Assembly: GCF_008806755.1 (NCBI RefSeq)
Contig: NZ_WAAU01000011.1
Coordinates: 128,709-192,708, forward strand
DNA from: Tenacibaculum aiptasiae
Lineage (GTDB): Bacteria; Bacteroidota; Bacteroidia; Flavobacteriales; Flavobacteriaceae
DNA: 64,000 bases
Direction: 5' to 3'
The position numbers and the translations under genes are program-made. Under the pieces are notes generated by a model that was not told where the DNA came from, did not search any database, and saw only the letters and a program-made list of their open reading frames with translations. Below, one piece after another: positions 36,809 to 44,991 of this stretch. Within the stretch, counting starts at the first letter, position 1, and each line of letters begins with the position of its first letter.

Positions 36809-37357
36809 TCAATTTAGTTTATCACAATCGATATTTACATTTTTACATCGTTCTTGGTAAGCTAAAATTAGTTTTTCTTTTGCTAAAGAACTTTTCGGAA
36901 AATACTCTAGTGCTTTATTATATTGATAAATAGCATTTTTGTATTTCTTTTTTGCTAACCACTGGTCTCCGTCTTGTATAACAAAGTTGAATTTTGGTAA
37001 ATATTTCTTGTTATATGCTTCTTTTTTTATTGCAATGCTTCTACTATTTATTTCTTTTTGAGCATCTCTAAACTGTATCAATAATGGAATGCTAATTAAA
37101 GTTAACACTATCAAAGTTAGACTGAAATAAACTCTGAGTTTCTTCTCTTCTTCTTTTATTTTTAATCTAATTCTTCTTTTAACTCGATTTAACTCGTAGT
37201 TAGACTTTTTAAAAAAAGAAAGTTTACCTTTAAAAAGACCCTTTAATTCTTTTTTCTTCTCAGATGGTGAACCTTCTTTTTTAAATATGCTTTTCTTTCG
37301 CAATAAATTTTTATTATTACGAAGTATAGGTTTTATGCTACCATAACCTCCAAACAT
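36809..37357 (-). CDS. TPR-containing membrane protein of unknown function
   Basis: 182 aa. A long basic N-terminus (about 1-75, more than a third Lys/Arg), one membrane helix (about 76-95), and a short C-terminal TPR (QWLAKKKYKNAIYQYNKALEYFP, then SSLAKEKLILAYQE). Orientation is probably Nin/Cout with the TPR in the periplasm. Basic stretches may touch nucleic acid or the membrane. It lies 3 bases after the ABC ATPase gene on the same strand and about 90 bases upstream of sprE. Confidence 0.6.
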   Translation of the reverse strand: MFGGYGSIKPILRNNKNLLRKKSIFKKEGSPSEKKKELKGLFKGKLSFFKKSNYELNRVKRRIRLKIKEEEKKLRVYFSLTLIVLTLISIPLLIQFRDAQKEINSRSIAIKKEAYNKKYLPKFNFVIQDGDQWLAKKKYKNAIYQYNKALEYFPKSSLAKEKLILAYQERCKNVNIDCDKLN

Positions 37358-37360
37358 ATA

Positions 37361-38056
37361 TTAAGCCGAAAAATAGCTTTCTAATTCTTGCAATGTTTCT
37401 TGTGATGTATTGATATCTTTTACCACGTTTCCTTTGTCTAAAACCACTATTCGCTCACAAACATCGGTTACATGACTTAAATCGTGACTTGATACTAACA
37501 CCGTAACTTCCTTATTCTCTGTTAAGGTTTTTATTATATTTTTCAGTCTGATTTGAGTCGTTGGATCTAAATTTGCAAAAGGTTCATCTAAAATTACTAC
37601 TTGTGGGTTACCCATCATTGCAGCAACAATTCCTGCTTTTTTCTGATTTCCTTTACTTAGGTCTCGTAAATATTTTTTCTTTCCTAAGATTTCTCCGTTA
37701 AAAAACTCTTCAAACTGAGTTAAATAATCGGCAATATCTGCTTTATTCATTCCTCTTAGCTCACCAACAAACTCAAAATATTCTTGTGGTGTTAAATAGC
37801 CTATTAAAAAACTTTCATCTATAAAAGAACCTGTAAAAGTTTTCCAGCCTTCGCTTTTATTTACTACTACTTCATTATTTACTATTTCTCCAGTAGTAGG
37901 TCTTATCAAATCCAACAAAATATTAAAATATGTTGTTTTCCCTGCTCCATTATTACCAACCAAACCAAATGATTGACCTGCTGGAATCTCTAATTGTTCA
38001 ATATGTAAAACTTGAGTGTTTCCGTATTTTTTAGTAAGATTTGTTACTTGTATCAT
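37361..38056 (-). CDS. ABC transporter ATP-binding protein
   Basis: 231 aa. Walker A GNNGAGKT at 34-41, the signature LSKGNQKK and Walker B VVILDEPFANLD, with the H-loop at SSHDLSHV. The FDEP-type export subfamily (CcmA/DrrA-like) fits. It pairs with the large DUF5687 membrane protein 12 bases upstream; together they probably form an exporter. Substrate unknown. Confidence 0.92.
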   Translation of the reverse strand: MIQVTNLTKKYGNTQVLHIEQLEIPAGQSFGLVGNNGAGKTTYFNILLDLIRPTTGEIVNNEVVVNKSEGWKTFTGSFIDESFLIGYLTPQEYFEFVGELRGMNKADIADYLTQFEEFFNGEILGKKKYLRDLSKGNQKKAGIVAAMMGNPQVVILDEPFANLDPTTQIRLKNIIKTLTENKEVTVLVSSHDLSHVTDVCERIVVLDKGNVVKDINTSQETLQELESYFSA

Positions 38057-38068
38057 AATATTGTTTGA

Positions 38069-39548
38069 TTAGTTTTCTTGATTAAATGCATGCACCATGG
38101 CATATTTATTTGCTATATATTTTCTAGTAATTGCTACCATTAACTTTTGATGAAACGCAACTCCTAAAAGCCCTAAAGTAATCAAAGTTATTACAGCTGT
38201 TTCAAAATTTACAAGCCAATTAACAATTCCAAAAATCCCCATTGGTATTAACATTAATGGTAAACCTATTAACCATTGTACTGCTCCTGTTCCTTGGTAA
38301 TTAAACGCTGCCTTTTGATCTAGATTTATTTTTTTTCTATTGAAAGTTCCTCCATACATAATTACATGAGTGTTCACTCCAATATTGTATATAGCTGCTG
38401 CAAAATGTGCTAATAATATTTTCCATCCGAAGTATACATATGGGATTCCTAATACGAAAAAGATTATTACACTCATACTCATAAGCATAAACTTCGATTT
38501 TAAATAACGCTCGTATTTAAAATTCTGACTCATTAACATTTTATAATAACTACTATCCCAAGCAGGTATAAATTGACCAAAGTTAATTAAGAAGATCCCC
38601 GTTGAAAACACCCCAATGAAAGCAAAGAAAAATTCCTTATCGGCATATTGTGGTTGTGGATAAAAAAACAGACCATATAATAAACCTATAATTGTAATCC
38701 ATAAAGTAGATTTACTTCTTTTATTTCTTAAAATCAGTTTTAAATCTAATTGCATAAAAGGAGCTATTTCTCCAAAGTTTTTTGTCCAAGTATAATCTGA
38801 TGTTTTGGCTTCTTCTACTTTGTTTTGTACCGCTGAATCTAAAAACAAATTACTCTTTAAAATACGATAATTTGCAATATAAAGCCCTACTAACAACAGT
38901 ATAGGAATTAGAATAAATATTGGATTATTAGAAATTCCTAAAATTGCATTTGAAATTAAATCTGAAAAAGAAACTATCTTAAAATAATCTAGTGCAAACA
39001 ATCCTGAGGATATTGCTATTAATGGTAAAAAGGATAAATCGCTTTTAGCACTTAAATTTTCAATAATGAAATTTAAAAAGTTAATTACTAAAACAATTAG
39101 TATTAAAGTTAAAACCCAAGGTATTATTTGACCTGGATTGTATCCTTTAGAAAGTAAAACAAAACTAAAAGGCATAAAGGCAAATAATGGTAAGAAGTTA
39201 AAAAATGAAAGCGCCGATTTACCTAATACATAATTAATTATTTTACTTCTTTTTATAGGTAATGTAAGTAATGGCTTTACGGTCATTACTGGAAGTTTTT
39301 GTAGAAAGAATCGAGCTACTAAGTCAAATAAAATCCAAAAGAAGAGAAACCCATTAACCATTAAAAAAGGATCTTCATTTGGAAACATTTCTTTTAAAGC
39401 TGGATATATTCCTATACCTAACATTAAAAACATTAATGTAAAAAAAAAGTGCAAAAAACCCAATAAATATTTTTATTCCAATATTTTTTTGCCAATAAGA
39501 AGAACGAAAATATTGTTTCCATTCTAATTTTAAAAAATGTGAAATCAT
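38069..39548 (-). pseudogene. DUF5687 ABC-transporter permease, interrupted by a +1 frameshift in a T9 tract
   Basis: Residues read as two frames. From the ATG at 39548 the sequence gives MISHFLKLEWKQYFRSSYWQ, a proper start for this family, then IGFFALFF and a stop. The rest (464 codons, MFLMLGIGIYP onward) is open in another frame from a TTG at 39463. Removing one T from the run of nine (minus strand; A9 at 39440-39448) joins the two in frame and gives a protein of about 492 aa with twelve or so membrane helices, as expected of DUF5687. It pairs with the ATPase gene 12 bases downstream. Either a sequencing error, a real mutation, or a phase-variable tract. Confidence 0.8.
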
Positions 39549-39604
39549 TTGGTTTGTTATTAATTGATTGCTTATATGTATTCGTTTTCTAATTTTTGTT
39601 ACAT

Positions 39605-39640
39605 AAAAAAAGCATCAATTTTATAAAACCGATGCTTTTT
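39605..39640 (-). terminator. Terminator of the DUF1761 gene
   Basis: AAAAAGCATC/GATGCTTTTT hairpin downstream of the stop at 39666; the arms recur in the terminator at 40201. Confidence 0.8.
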
Positions 39641-39665
39641 AATATTCTTTTTTTGTTCAATATAC

Positions 39666-40166
39666 TTATGCCCACTGACAAATTACTCCTCCCATTAATG
39701 CTAATGTTATAATCCAATATCCTGCATTTATAAATACATATTTAAAACTCTTTCTTTCAAATAATGCTTGTGTTCCTAAAATTGGTAGACTTATAAATAA
39801 TCCAATCATAGTTCCATGCAGTGCTCCATGACCAAATGTTCTGAATCTATCTCCAAAATTAGACATGAATTCTTTAAAGTAAGCAAATGCTCCTCCTGTT
39901 TGCTCCATAAAACCTGGCTCTCCCATTAACACTGACTGAACTCCCCATTGATGTATTACTAATGTTTGTAATATAAATGCTAGTAAAAAACTAAACACAT
40001 AAGAGAGTCCAAAAATCTTCCCCATGTTTGCTCCCTGCATTGATTCTTCTGTAAAGTTGACCTCTTTCATCCAAGCGTTTTTAAAAAGCATTGGACCATA
40101 CCAAATAAATCCCATCACCATAGGAACTAATGCTGCTATAGCGGTAATTAAAAAATTAAATTTCAT
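39666..40166 (-). CDS. DUF1761-family membrane protein
   Basis: 166 aa from the ATG at 40166, four membrane helices with the signature MVMGFIWYGPMLFKNAWMKE. The frame extends to 40214, but the -7 element TATATTTG (40191-40198) and the preceding terminator lie there, and the family N-terminus is MKFNFLITAIAALVP. Function unknown. It has its own promoter and terminator. Confidence 0.8.
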   Translation of the reverse strand: MKFNFLITAIAALVPMVMGFIWYGPMLFKNAWMKEVNFTEESMQGANMGKIFGLSYVFSFLLAFILQTLVIHQWGVQSVLMGEPGFMEQTGGAFAYFKEFMSNFGDRFRTFGHGALHGTMIGLFISLPILGTQALFERKSFKYVFINAGYWIITLALMGGVICQWA

Positions 40167-40190
40167 AAATATAAAGTTTTGGTTTACAAC

Positions 40191-40198
40191 CAAATATA
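40191..40198 (-). promoter_or_regulatory. -7 promoter element of the DUF1761 gene
   Basis: TATATTTG on the minus strand, immediately after the preceding terminator and 24 bases before the ATG at 40166. Confidence 0.55.
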
Positions 40199-40200
40199 AC

Positions 40201-40234
40201 AAAAAAAGCATCAAATAATTATTTGATGCTTTTC
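40201..40234 (-). terminator. Terminator of the eight-gene run
   Basis: A perfect 24-base palindrome with arms AGCATCAAATAA/TTATTTGATGCT, flanked by A7 on the left (T-run on the minus strand). It follows the stop of the DUF4837 gene. Confidence 0.9.
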
Positions 40235-40253
40235 TACTTATTTTCTTTAAACT

Positions 40254-41246
40254 TTATTTAATTTTCATTGATTTTGCTATTGCTTCTAATTCAAAAAGAA
40301 AATCACGTTTATTTACTGAAGGTGCATATGTAAATCCTTCAAAAATTACCAATCGGTTATTTTTCTTGTCAATTACTGTATAGTTTATAAATGGTCCTGC
40401 CATAAAATCATTTTTTACTTCCCATTTACCTCTGGTTTCATATGCTTTTTTACCATCTATTTCGGCATCAAATGTAAAAGGTGTGTATGCTTGTTCTGTA
40501 ATCATATACATTCCTTCTTTACTACCTGGAATATATTTTCTCCCTATAGTATCACGTACCGCTGTAATATTATCTGCAACTTTAGCTTCATCTTCTAAAG
40601 GAACACTATATATTAAAATATTATTAGTTCCATCTCCTCTTGCTATACCACTCTTTAAATGCTGTCTCATCCATAAAAAATCACCCGTATCTTCTACTAA
40701 ATTATATCTTTTAGGGATATCAACTGTTAATCCAAGGTTTTGAATTGTTTTAAACTTTGTTTCATCGATACGTTCTTTTTTAAAGATGTTTTGAGTAAAT
40801 CTTATATCTTCATCTTTAAATAACTTAATTATCTCTTTACCTCTGTTCTTTATTAAGTTTATAAGCCCTTCTTTACCTTTTGCTGTTGCATAAACAATAA
40901 TTTGAGGTGCAGCATATCTATTTTTCTCTACTTTTATGCTTTCATCAGCACCTTCTTGAAGTATCAAAACCGCTTTAGCATGTCTCATGAAACTACTAAA
41001 GCCTACTGGATCTATCTGCCCAACAGATAATAACGTTTCTGGTTGTGGCAACCCAACTTGATGTTCTCCAAATACAGTGCGAATTTCATCTCCAATTTTA
41101 CCTTCCCAATCGGCAGCTTTGGTTACAACCATTATTTTATTGGTTTTACCATTAGAAGTTGGTAAAGTATAGCCGCTCTTTCCGTCACTTGTTTTGCACG
41201 AAATTACTAAGCAAGCCAATACTAATATGGTTACTATTTTCTTCAT
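40254..41246 (-). CDS. DUF4837-family lipoprotein
   Basis: 330 aa, lipoprotein signal ending LVISCK (Cys17). The family block NKIMVVTKAADWEGKIGDE at about 36-54, followed by VGLPQPETLLSVGQIDP and, later, the paired FINYTVIDKKNNRLVIFEGF strands, matches DUF4837, found throughout Bacteroidota. Function unknown; location probably periplasmic face of the outer membrane. It is the last gene of a co-directional run, 31 bases after the lytic transglycosylase gene. Confidence 0.85.
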   Translation of the reverse strand: MKKIVTILVLACLVISCKTSDGKSGYTLPTSNGKTNKIMVVTKAADWEGKIGDEIRTVFGEHQVGLPQPETLLSVGQIDPVGFSSFMRHAKAVLILQEGADESIKVEKNRYAAPQIIVYATAKGKEGLINLIKNRGKEIIKLFKDEDIRFTQNIFKKERIDETKFKTIQNLGLTVDIPKRYNLVEDTGDFLWMRQHLKSGIARGDGTNNILIYSVPLEDEAKVADNITAVRDTIGRKYIPGSKEGMYMITEQAYTPFTFDAEIDGKKAYETRGKWEVKNDFMAGPFINYTVIDKKNNRLVIFEGFTYAPSVNKRDFLFELEAIAKSMKIK

Positions 41247-41277
41247 AGTTTATACTTTAATTGTTTAGTTGTAGAAT

Positions 41278-42804
41278 TTAGCTTTTAAAAATTTTAAGCT
41301 TCATTCCAGGTTTTAGACTTTTTACACTCCAAATATTATTCCATTTTTTAATTTGTTCAATAGAAATTGATGGATATTTTTTAGAGATGGTCCATAATGA
41401 ATCTCCATTCTTAACAATATATATTTCATGCTCACCTTTTGGTGTTTCATGCTTCTTTTTAGAAGCTTGTTTTGGTATTGCTAATTTTTTAGGATAAATA
41501 CTTAAGCGTTGGCCTATTTTAAGCCTATTATTACGTAAACCATTCCAACGTTTTATATCTCTTACCCTTACTCCAAACTTATTTGCTATTTTCCCTAAAT
41601 AATCTCCACTACGTACTCTATAACGAATACGCTTATCCATTTCGAAGTACTTAGGCAATGGTTTTTCTCTCTTAGCATCATCTTCATTTGCCAAGGTATA
41701 GATATCCTTCTCTTTATCTAAGAATTCTATTACACTTTTACGAGGTAATCTAACTGCATAATTTTTTCCTTTTACGTATGGAATTATGTCTAGTTTATAC
41801 GATGGATTTAAAAACGATAACAAATCTGTATCGATTTTTGTTTTTTCTGAAATCTGATCAAAACTTATCGTTCTTTTTACCCTTACTGTATCTGTTTCAA
41901 AGTGAAATATTTTTGGTGCTTCTGGATAAATCCCATGTTCTTCTGCATATTCAAAAATATACATCGTTGCGTAAAAAGCTGGTACATACCCTGCTGTTTC
42001 CCTAGGTAAAAAAGGTCTAATATTCCAGTAATTTTTATAACCTCCAGATCGTTTAATTGCTTTTGAGACATTTCCTGGTCCTGAATTATATGCTGCTAAA
42101 GCTAAATCCCAATCGCCAAATATTTTATATAACTGACTTAAGTATTTACAAGCTGCTATAGTTGCTTTTACTGGATCCTGTCTATCATCTACATAAGAAT
42201 TAACTTTCAAATCAAACTGAACTCCTGTTCCATACATAAATTGCCATAAACCCGTTGCTCCTACTCTTGAACGAGCATCTGGACGTAAAGCTGATTCAAC
42301 AATCGCTAAATATTTCATCTCTAATGGTACATCGAACTGATCTAAATATTGTTCGAACATTGGAAAGTAATATTTGGCTTTTGCCATTAAAGCAGGATAA
42401 TACTTTTTACGATATTTTAAATAACCATTTATTACTTTTTCTAAAGCTGGATTGTATGCTAAATGAAATGGTGTTTTTACATCTATATCATTCAATCGTT
42501 TTTTTAATAAATCTGTTGAAAGTATTGTAGTTGTATTCCCTAGAATGTCTTTATCGTTTATTACATACTGAATACTATCAAACAACGATGAATTAAACTT
42601 TTCTTCTATTAGCAAACTATCAATCATTTTCAAATCGGCATCTGAAAACAAATCTTCTGCTTGCTTTATTTTAATAGAATCTTTTGCTACAATCGTTGAG
42701 TCAACGGCAATTTCTAGATTTGGTTTTTCTACTGAAGTACTATCAATTGGTTGTTGTGCAAAAATTGAAACTGTAAAAAAAAGTAGTAATAGTAAGTTTT
42801 TCAT
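41278..42804 (-). CDS. LysM-containing lytic transglycosylase (MltD-like)
   Basis: 508 aa. Signal peptide (about 1-17), then an acidic preface, an SLT domain with catalytic Glu170 in LAIVESALRP and AYNSGPGNV further on, and two LysM repeats (about 395-440 and 462-506) that bind peptidoglycan. It cleaves the glycan strand to give anhydromuropeptides. Only 7 bases after xth, so it is part of the same transcript. Confidence 0.93.
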   Translation of the reverse strand: MKNLLLLLFFTVSIFAQQPIDSTSVEKPNLEIAVDSTIVAKDSIKIKQAEDLFSDADLKMIDSLLIEEKFNSSLFDSIQYVINDKDILGNTTTILSTDLLKKRLNDIDVKTPFHLAYNPALEKVINGYLKYRKKYYPALMAKAKYYFPMFEQYLDQFDVPLEMKYLAIVESALRPDARSRVGATGLWQFMYGTGVQFDLKVNSYVDDRQDPVKATIAACKYLSQLYKIFGDWDLALAAYNSGPGNVSKAIKRSGGYKNYWNIRPFLPRETAGYVPAFYATMYIFEYAEEHGIYPEAPKIFHFETDTVRVKRTISFDQISEKTKIDTDLLSFLNPSYKLDIIPYVKGKNYAVRLPRKSVIEFLDKEKDIYTLANEDDAKREKPLPKYFEMDKRIRYRVRSGDYLGKIANKFGVRVRDIKRWNGLRNNRLKIGQRLSIYPKKLAIPKQASKKKHETPKGEHEIYIVKNGDSLWTISKKYPSISIEQIKKWNNIWSVKSLKPGMKLKIFKS

Positions 42805-42811
42805 CTTTGGT

Positions 42812-43573
42812 TTAAATATCTAATTCTACAGCTATTGGGCAGTGGTCTGAATGCTTTGCTTCTGGTAAAATATAAGCTCTAGAAATTTTGTCTTTTAAAG
42901 GCTCAGTTACCATTGCATAATCTAATCGCCATCCTTTATTATTAGCTCTAGCATTCGCTCTATAACTCCACCATGAATACTCTTGTCGTTCTGGATTTAA
43001 ATGACGGAAACTATCAATAAATCCACTATCTATAAATTTACCTAACCATTCTCTTTCTTCTGGTAAAAACCCAGAAACTCCTTTCATTTTTGGGTTATGA
43101 ATATCAATCTCTTCATGACAAATATTATAATCTCCACAAATTACTAAGTTTGGAATTGTTTTACGTAACTCAGTAGCATAAGCTAATATTTCATCCATAT
43201 AGTTAAATTTATAATCTAACCTTGCTGAATTTGTTCCTGACGGTAAATACATACTCATTATTGAAACCTCATCGAAATCTACACGAAGGTTTCTTCCTTC
43301 AAAATCCATAGATTCTATCCCTGTTCCATATTCTATATGCTTTGGCTCTTCTTTACAAAACACAGCTACTGATGAATATCCTTTTTTTTCTGCTGAAAAC
43401 CAATAGTGATATGGGTATCCAGCATTTTCAAACTCAGTTACATCTAGTTGTTCTTTATGTGCTTTGGTTTCTTGTATGCAAATTACATCTGGACTAGCTG
43501 CTTTTAACCAATCTATAAATCCTTTTTTTAAGGCGGCACGTATTCCGTTTACGTTATATGAGATTATTTTCAT
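42812..43573 (-). CDS. xth: Exodeoxyribonuclease III (AP endonuclease)
   Basis: 253 aa. Cleaves abasic sites and removes 3' blocking groups in base excision repair. Catalytic residues of the family are visible: Asn7 in SYNVNGIRAA, Glu35 in IQETKA, the GDYNICHEEIDIHNPK block and the C-terminal KHSDHCPIAVEL. It lies between scoB (27-base gap) and the lytic transglycosylase. Confidence 0.96.
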   Translation of the reverse strand: MKIISYNVNGIRAALKKGFIDWLKAASPDVICIQETKAHKEQLDVTEFENAGYPYHYWFSAEKKGYSSVAVFCKEEPKHIEYGTGIESMDFEGRNLRVDFDEVSIMSMYLPSGTNSARLDYKFNYMDEILAYATELRKTIPNLVICGDYNICHEEIDIHNPKMKGVSGFLPEEREWLGKFIDSGFIDSFRHLNPERQEYSWWSYRANARANNKGWRLDYAMVTEPLKDKISRAYILPEAKHSDHCPIAVELDI

Positions 43574-43600
43574 TTAATTAAAATGATTGATTTACTGGTT

Positions 43601-44257
43601 TTAAATAGCCATTTCTGGTATTTCTCCATTTACAATTAAAGTACCTTCTGTTGCTTCTTGAATTTCTTCTACTGAAACCCCTGGTGCTCTTTCTAATAAA
43701 TGAAAAGCATTATCTTTTATTTCAAGTACAGCTAAATTGGTTACTATTTTAGTTACACATCCAACTCCTGTTAATGGTAGTGAACATTTTTTTAACAATT
43801 TAGATTCTCCTCTTTTATTGGTGTGCATCATTGCTACGATAATATTATCTGCTGATGCTACTAAATCCATAGCTCCTCCCATTCCTTTTACCATTTTCCC
43901 TGGGATTTTCCAGTTTGCAATATCTCCATTTTGAGCTACTTCCATAGCTCCTAATACTGTTAACTGAACATGTTGCCCTCGAATCATAGAAAAACTTGTA
44001 GCTGAATCAAAAATAGAACCTCCATCTAAAACCGTTACGGTTTGTTTTCCTGCATTAATTAAATCGGCATCTTCTGTACCTTCTACTGGAAAAGGTCCCA
44101 TTCCAAGTAATCCGTTTTCTGATTGAAACTCCACTTCTATTCCTTCTGGAATATAATTTGCAACCAAAGTTGGGATTCCAATTCCTAAGTTAACATACCA
44201 TTTATCTTGTAATTCTTGAGCTATTCTTTGTGCTATTTGTTGTTTTGTCAATGCCAT
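43601..44257 (-). CDS. scoB: 3-oxoacid CoA-transferase subunit B
   Basis: 218 aa. Catalytic glutamate in FQSENGLLGMGPFP; YVNLGIGIPTLVANYIPEG at the start and GGSIFDSATSFSMIRGQH later are signatures. Transfers CoA from succinyl-CoA to acetoacetate, used in ketone body or beta-ketoadipate breakdown. Four bases after scoA. Confidence 0.94.
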   Translation of the reverse strand: MALTKQQIAQRIAQELQDKWYVNLGIGIPTLVANYIPEGIEVEFQSENGLLGMGPFPVEGTEDADLINAGKQTVTVLDGGSIFDSATSFSMIRGQHVQLTVLGAMEVAQNGDIANWKIPGKMVKGMGGAMDLVASADNIIVAMMHTNKRGESKLLKKCSLPLTGVGCVTKIVTNLAVLEIKDNAFHLLERAPGVSVEEIQEATEGTLIVNGEIPEMAI

Positions 44258-44261
44258 CTTG

Positions 44262-44963
44262 TTACAATTTTGGTGTTACTGTACGTTGTTCTATTCTCTT
44301 CTCATATTTTTCTCCTTGAAAAATACGTTGCACAAAAATCCCTGGAATATGAATTTGATTTGGGTCTAATTCTCCAGCTGGCACTAATTCTTCTACTTCT
44401 GCAACTGTAATGGTTGCTGCTCCACACATATTTGGATTAAAATTACGTGCTGTCCCTTTAAATATTAAGTTTCCTGCTGTATCACCTTTCCATGCTTTTA
44501 CAAAAGCAAAATCGGCTTTAAAAGCTGGTTCTAACACATACATTTTCCCATCAAACTCTCTTGTCTCTTTTCCTTCTGCTACTTCTGTTCCGTAACCTGC
44601 TGGTGTATAAAATGCTGGAAAACCTGCTTGCGCAGCTCTACATTTTTCTGCTAATGTTCCTTGTGGCGTTAATTCTACTTCTAACTCACCAGATAACATT
44701 TGACGCTCAAACTCATCATTTTCTCCTACGTATGAAGAAATCATTTTTTTGATTTGTTTATTTTGTAATAGTAACCCTAATCCAAAATCGTCAACTCCTG
44801 CGTTATTTGATATACAAGTAACGTCTTTTACTCCTAATCTTACCAATTCTGCAATTGCATTTTCTGGTATTCCGCACAAACCAAAACCTCCTAACATAAA
44901 AGTCATTCCGTCTTTTACGCCAGCAACTGCTTCTTGTACGTTATTTATTTTTTTATTTATCAT
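44262..44963 (-). CDS. scoA: 3-oxoacid CoA-transferase subunit A
   Basis: 233 aa. CoA-transferase I fold: [37 protein letters not shown] and [26 protein letters not shown] are all characteristic. Pairs with ScoB to form the active enzyme; the genes are adjacent. Sits 28 bases after the class A PBP gene. Confidence 0.94.
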   Translation of the reverse strand: MINKKINNVQEAVAGVKDGMTFMLGGFGLCGIPENAIAELVRLGVKDVTCISNNAGVDDFGLGLLLQNKQIKKMISSYVGENDEFERQMLSGELEVELTPQGTLAEKCRAAQAGFPAFYTPAGYGTEVAEGKETREFDGKMYVLEPAFKADFAFVKAWKGDTAGNLIFKGTARNFNPNMCGAATITVAEVEELVPAGELDPNQIHIPGIFVQRIFQGEKYEKRIEQRTVTPKL

Positions 44964-44991
44964 GTTTAGTTGTTTGTTTTTCTAAATACAA

